Part shown: one piece after another, positions 4,773-5,045 of the stretch
Layout of the letters: each line of letters starts with the position of its first letter
How positions within the stretch are numbered: the first letter of the stretch is position 1
NCBI GenBank assembly: GCA_023267415.1
Contig: JAHFNM010000040.1
Location: 1 to 5,045, forward strand
Direction of reading: 5' to 3'
Length of the DNA stretch: 5,045 bases
DNA from: Candidatus Nomurabacteria bacterium
GTDB lineage: Bacteria > Patescibacteriota > Minisyncoccia > Phycocordibacterales > UBA9973
Translations under genes and position numbers: made by a program
The notes under the pieces: generated by a model
Told to the model about the DNA's origin: nothing
Seen by the model: only the letters and a program-made list of their open reading frames with translations
Databases searched by the model: none

Positions 4773-5045
4773 TTAAGAAACGCCTACCATTCCTGCAACC
4801 TCTGCAACGAGCTTGTCCGCGACATCGCGAGTGATGCCAAATTGGCGAACCATGTCCCCTGCCTCGTACGTAAGCAGGTCTTGTGCGAGAATAATATTCT
4901 TTTGTGCAAGGATAGGAAGCAATGCTTTCGGCAATGAAGGCAGGATCGTGACGGGATACAATTTTTTGTCGGCAATGATGTCTTCCAGGCTCGATCCGCG
5001 CGGATAATTCCATCCCGTCAGGCGAAGGCCGCGACATTTTGCATA
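4773..5045 (-). CDS. C-terminal part of a possible nuclease (restriction-endonuclease-like), 5' end outside the window
   Basis: The frame is open from the window's right edge to the TAA at 4775-4773. Ninety residues are visible, and the real start lies beyond the edge; the codon at 4961 is an internal TTG. The fragment begins YAKCRGLRLTGWNYPRG, then SLEDIIADKKLYPVTILPSL. It ends with a helical segment (ALLPILAQKNIILAQDLLTYEAGDMVRQFGI and onward) that resembles a helix-hairpin-helix DNA-binding repeat. From memory, the GLRLTGWNYP followed by LYPVT pattern fits the region just after the nuclease core in some PDDEXK-type proteins, including those with an ATP-cone domain. No catalytic residues are inside the window, so this family call is tentative. 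The gene is cotranscribed with rsmI, 7 bases downstream. Confidence 0.7.
   Translation of the reverse strand, partial: YAKCRGLRLTGWNYPRGSSLEDIIADKKLYPVTILPSLPKALLPILAQKNIILAQDLLTYEAGDMVRQFGITRDVADKLVAEVAGMVGVS

Noticed and set aside
4773..4961. A complete 62-residue gene starting at 4961
   Set aside because: The codon at 4961 is TTG in the middle of a frame that stays open to the window edge with protein-like sequence, so this is the tail of a larger gene.

Overview
The window looks like a piece of a small-genome bacterium of the Candidate Phyla Radiation, most likely a Parcubacteria-type lineage. This rests on overall gene character, not on a marker phylogeny. The genes are compact and closely packed. 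The surface proteins are unfamiliar, each with a single membrane anchor. RsmI is shortened at its C-terminus. No start codon has a convincing Shine-Dalgarno sequence. Base composition appears uniform, and I see no insertion sequence, tRNA, CRISPR array or phage gene.

Layout, left to right. A minus-strand gene (30-428) encodes a small anchored protein whose outer domain resembles a decayed Ada-type zinc-binding module. Divergent from it, on the plus strand, is rpmA (ribosomal protein L27, 525-797). A perfect 41-bp palindrome (807-847) follows and serves as a two-way terminator for rpmA and the convergent rplI (ribosomal protein L9, 856-1299, minus). Between rplI and the next gene are the rplI promoter, an inverted repeat overlapping it, and a GC-rich hairpin that looks like a dispersed repeat. 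The rest is all on the minus strand. In transcription order from the right edge it holds the C-terminus of a possible nuclease (4773-5045, partial), rsmI (4058-4765), a 71-aa two-helix membrane protein (3819-4034), a 381-aa anchored protein with a predicted barrel-like outer domain (2674-3819), and a C-terminal processing protease of family S41 (1395-2621).

Two themes link the genes. Translation is one: L27, L9 and the 16S rRNA methyltransferase RsmI. The cell surface is the other: the two-helix protein, the barrel protein, the S41 protease and the Ada-like protein are all predicted to be membrane-anchored, most with domains outside the membrane. The 71-aa and 381-aa genes overlap by one base and form a two-gene operon.

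The most notable pattern is regulatory. Four minus-strand genes have a -10 hexamer (TATAAT or TATACT) only 6 to 12 bases before the ATG, which predicts leaderless or nearly leaderless mRNAs. I do not see a clear new defence or mobile system. The best candidates for new biology are the 381-aa surface protein and the decayed Ada-like domain.
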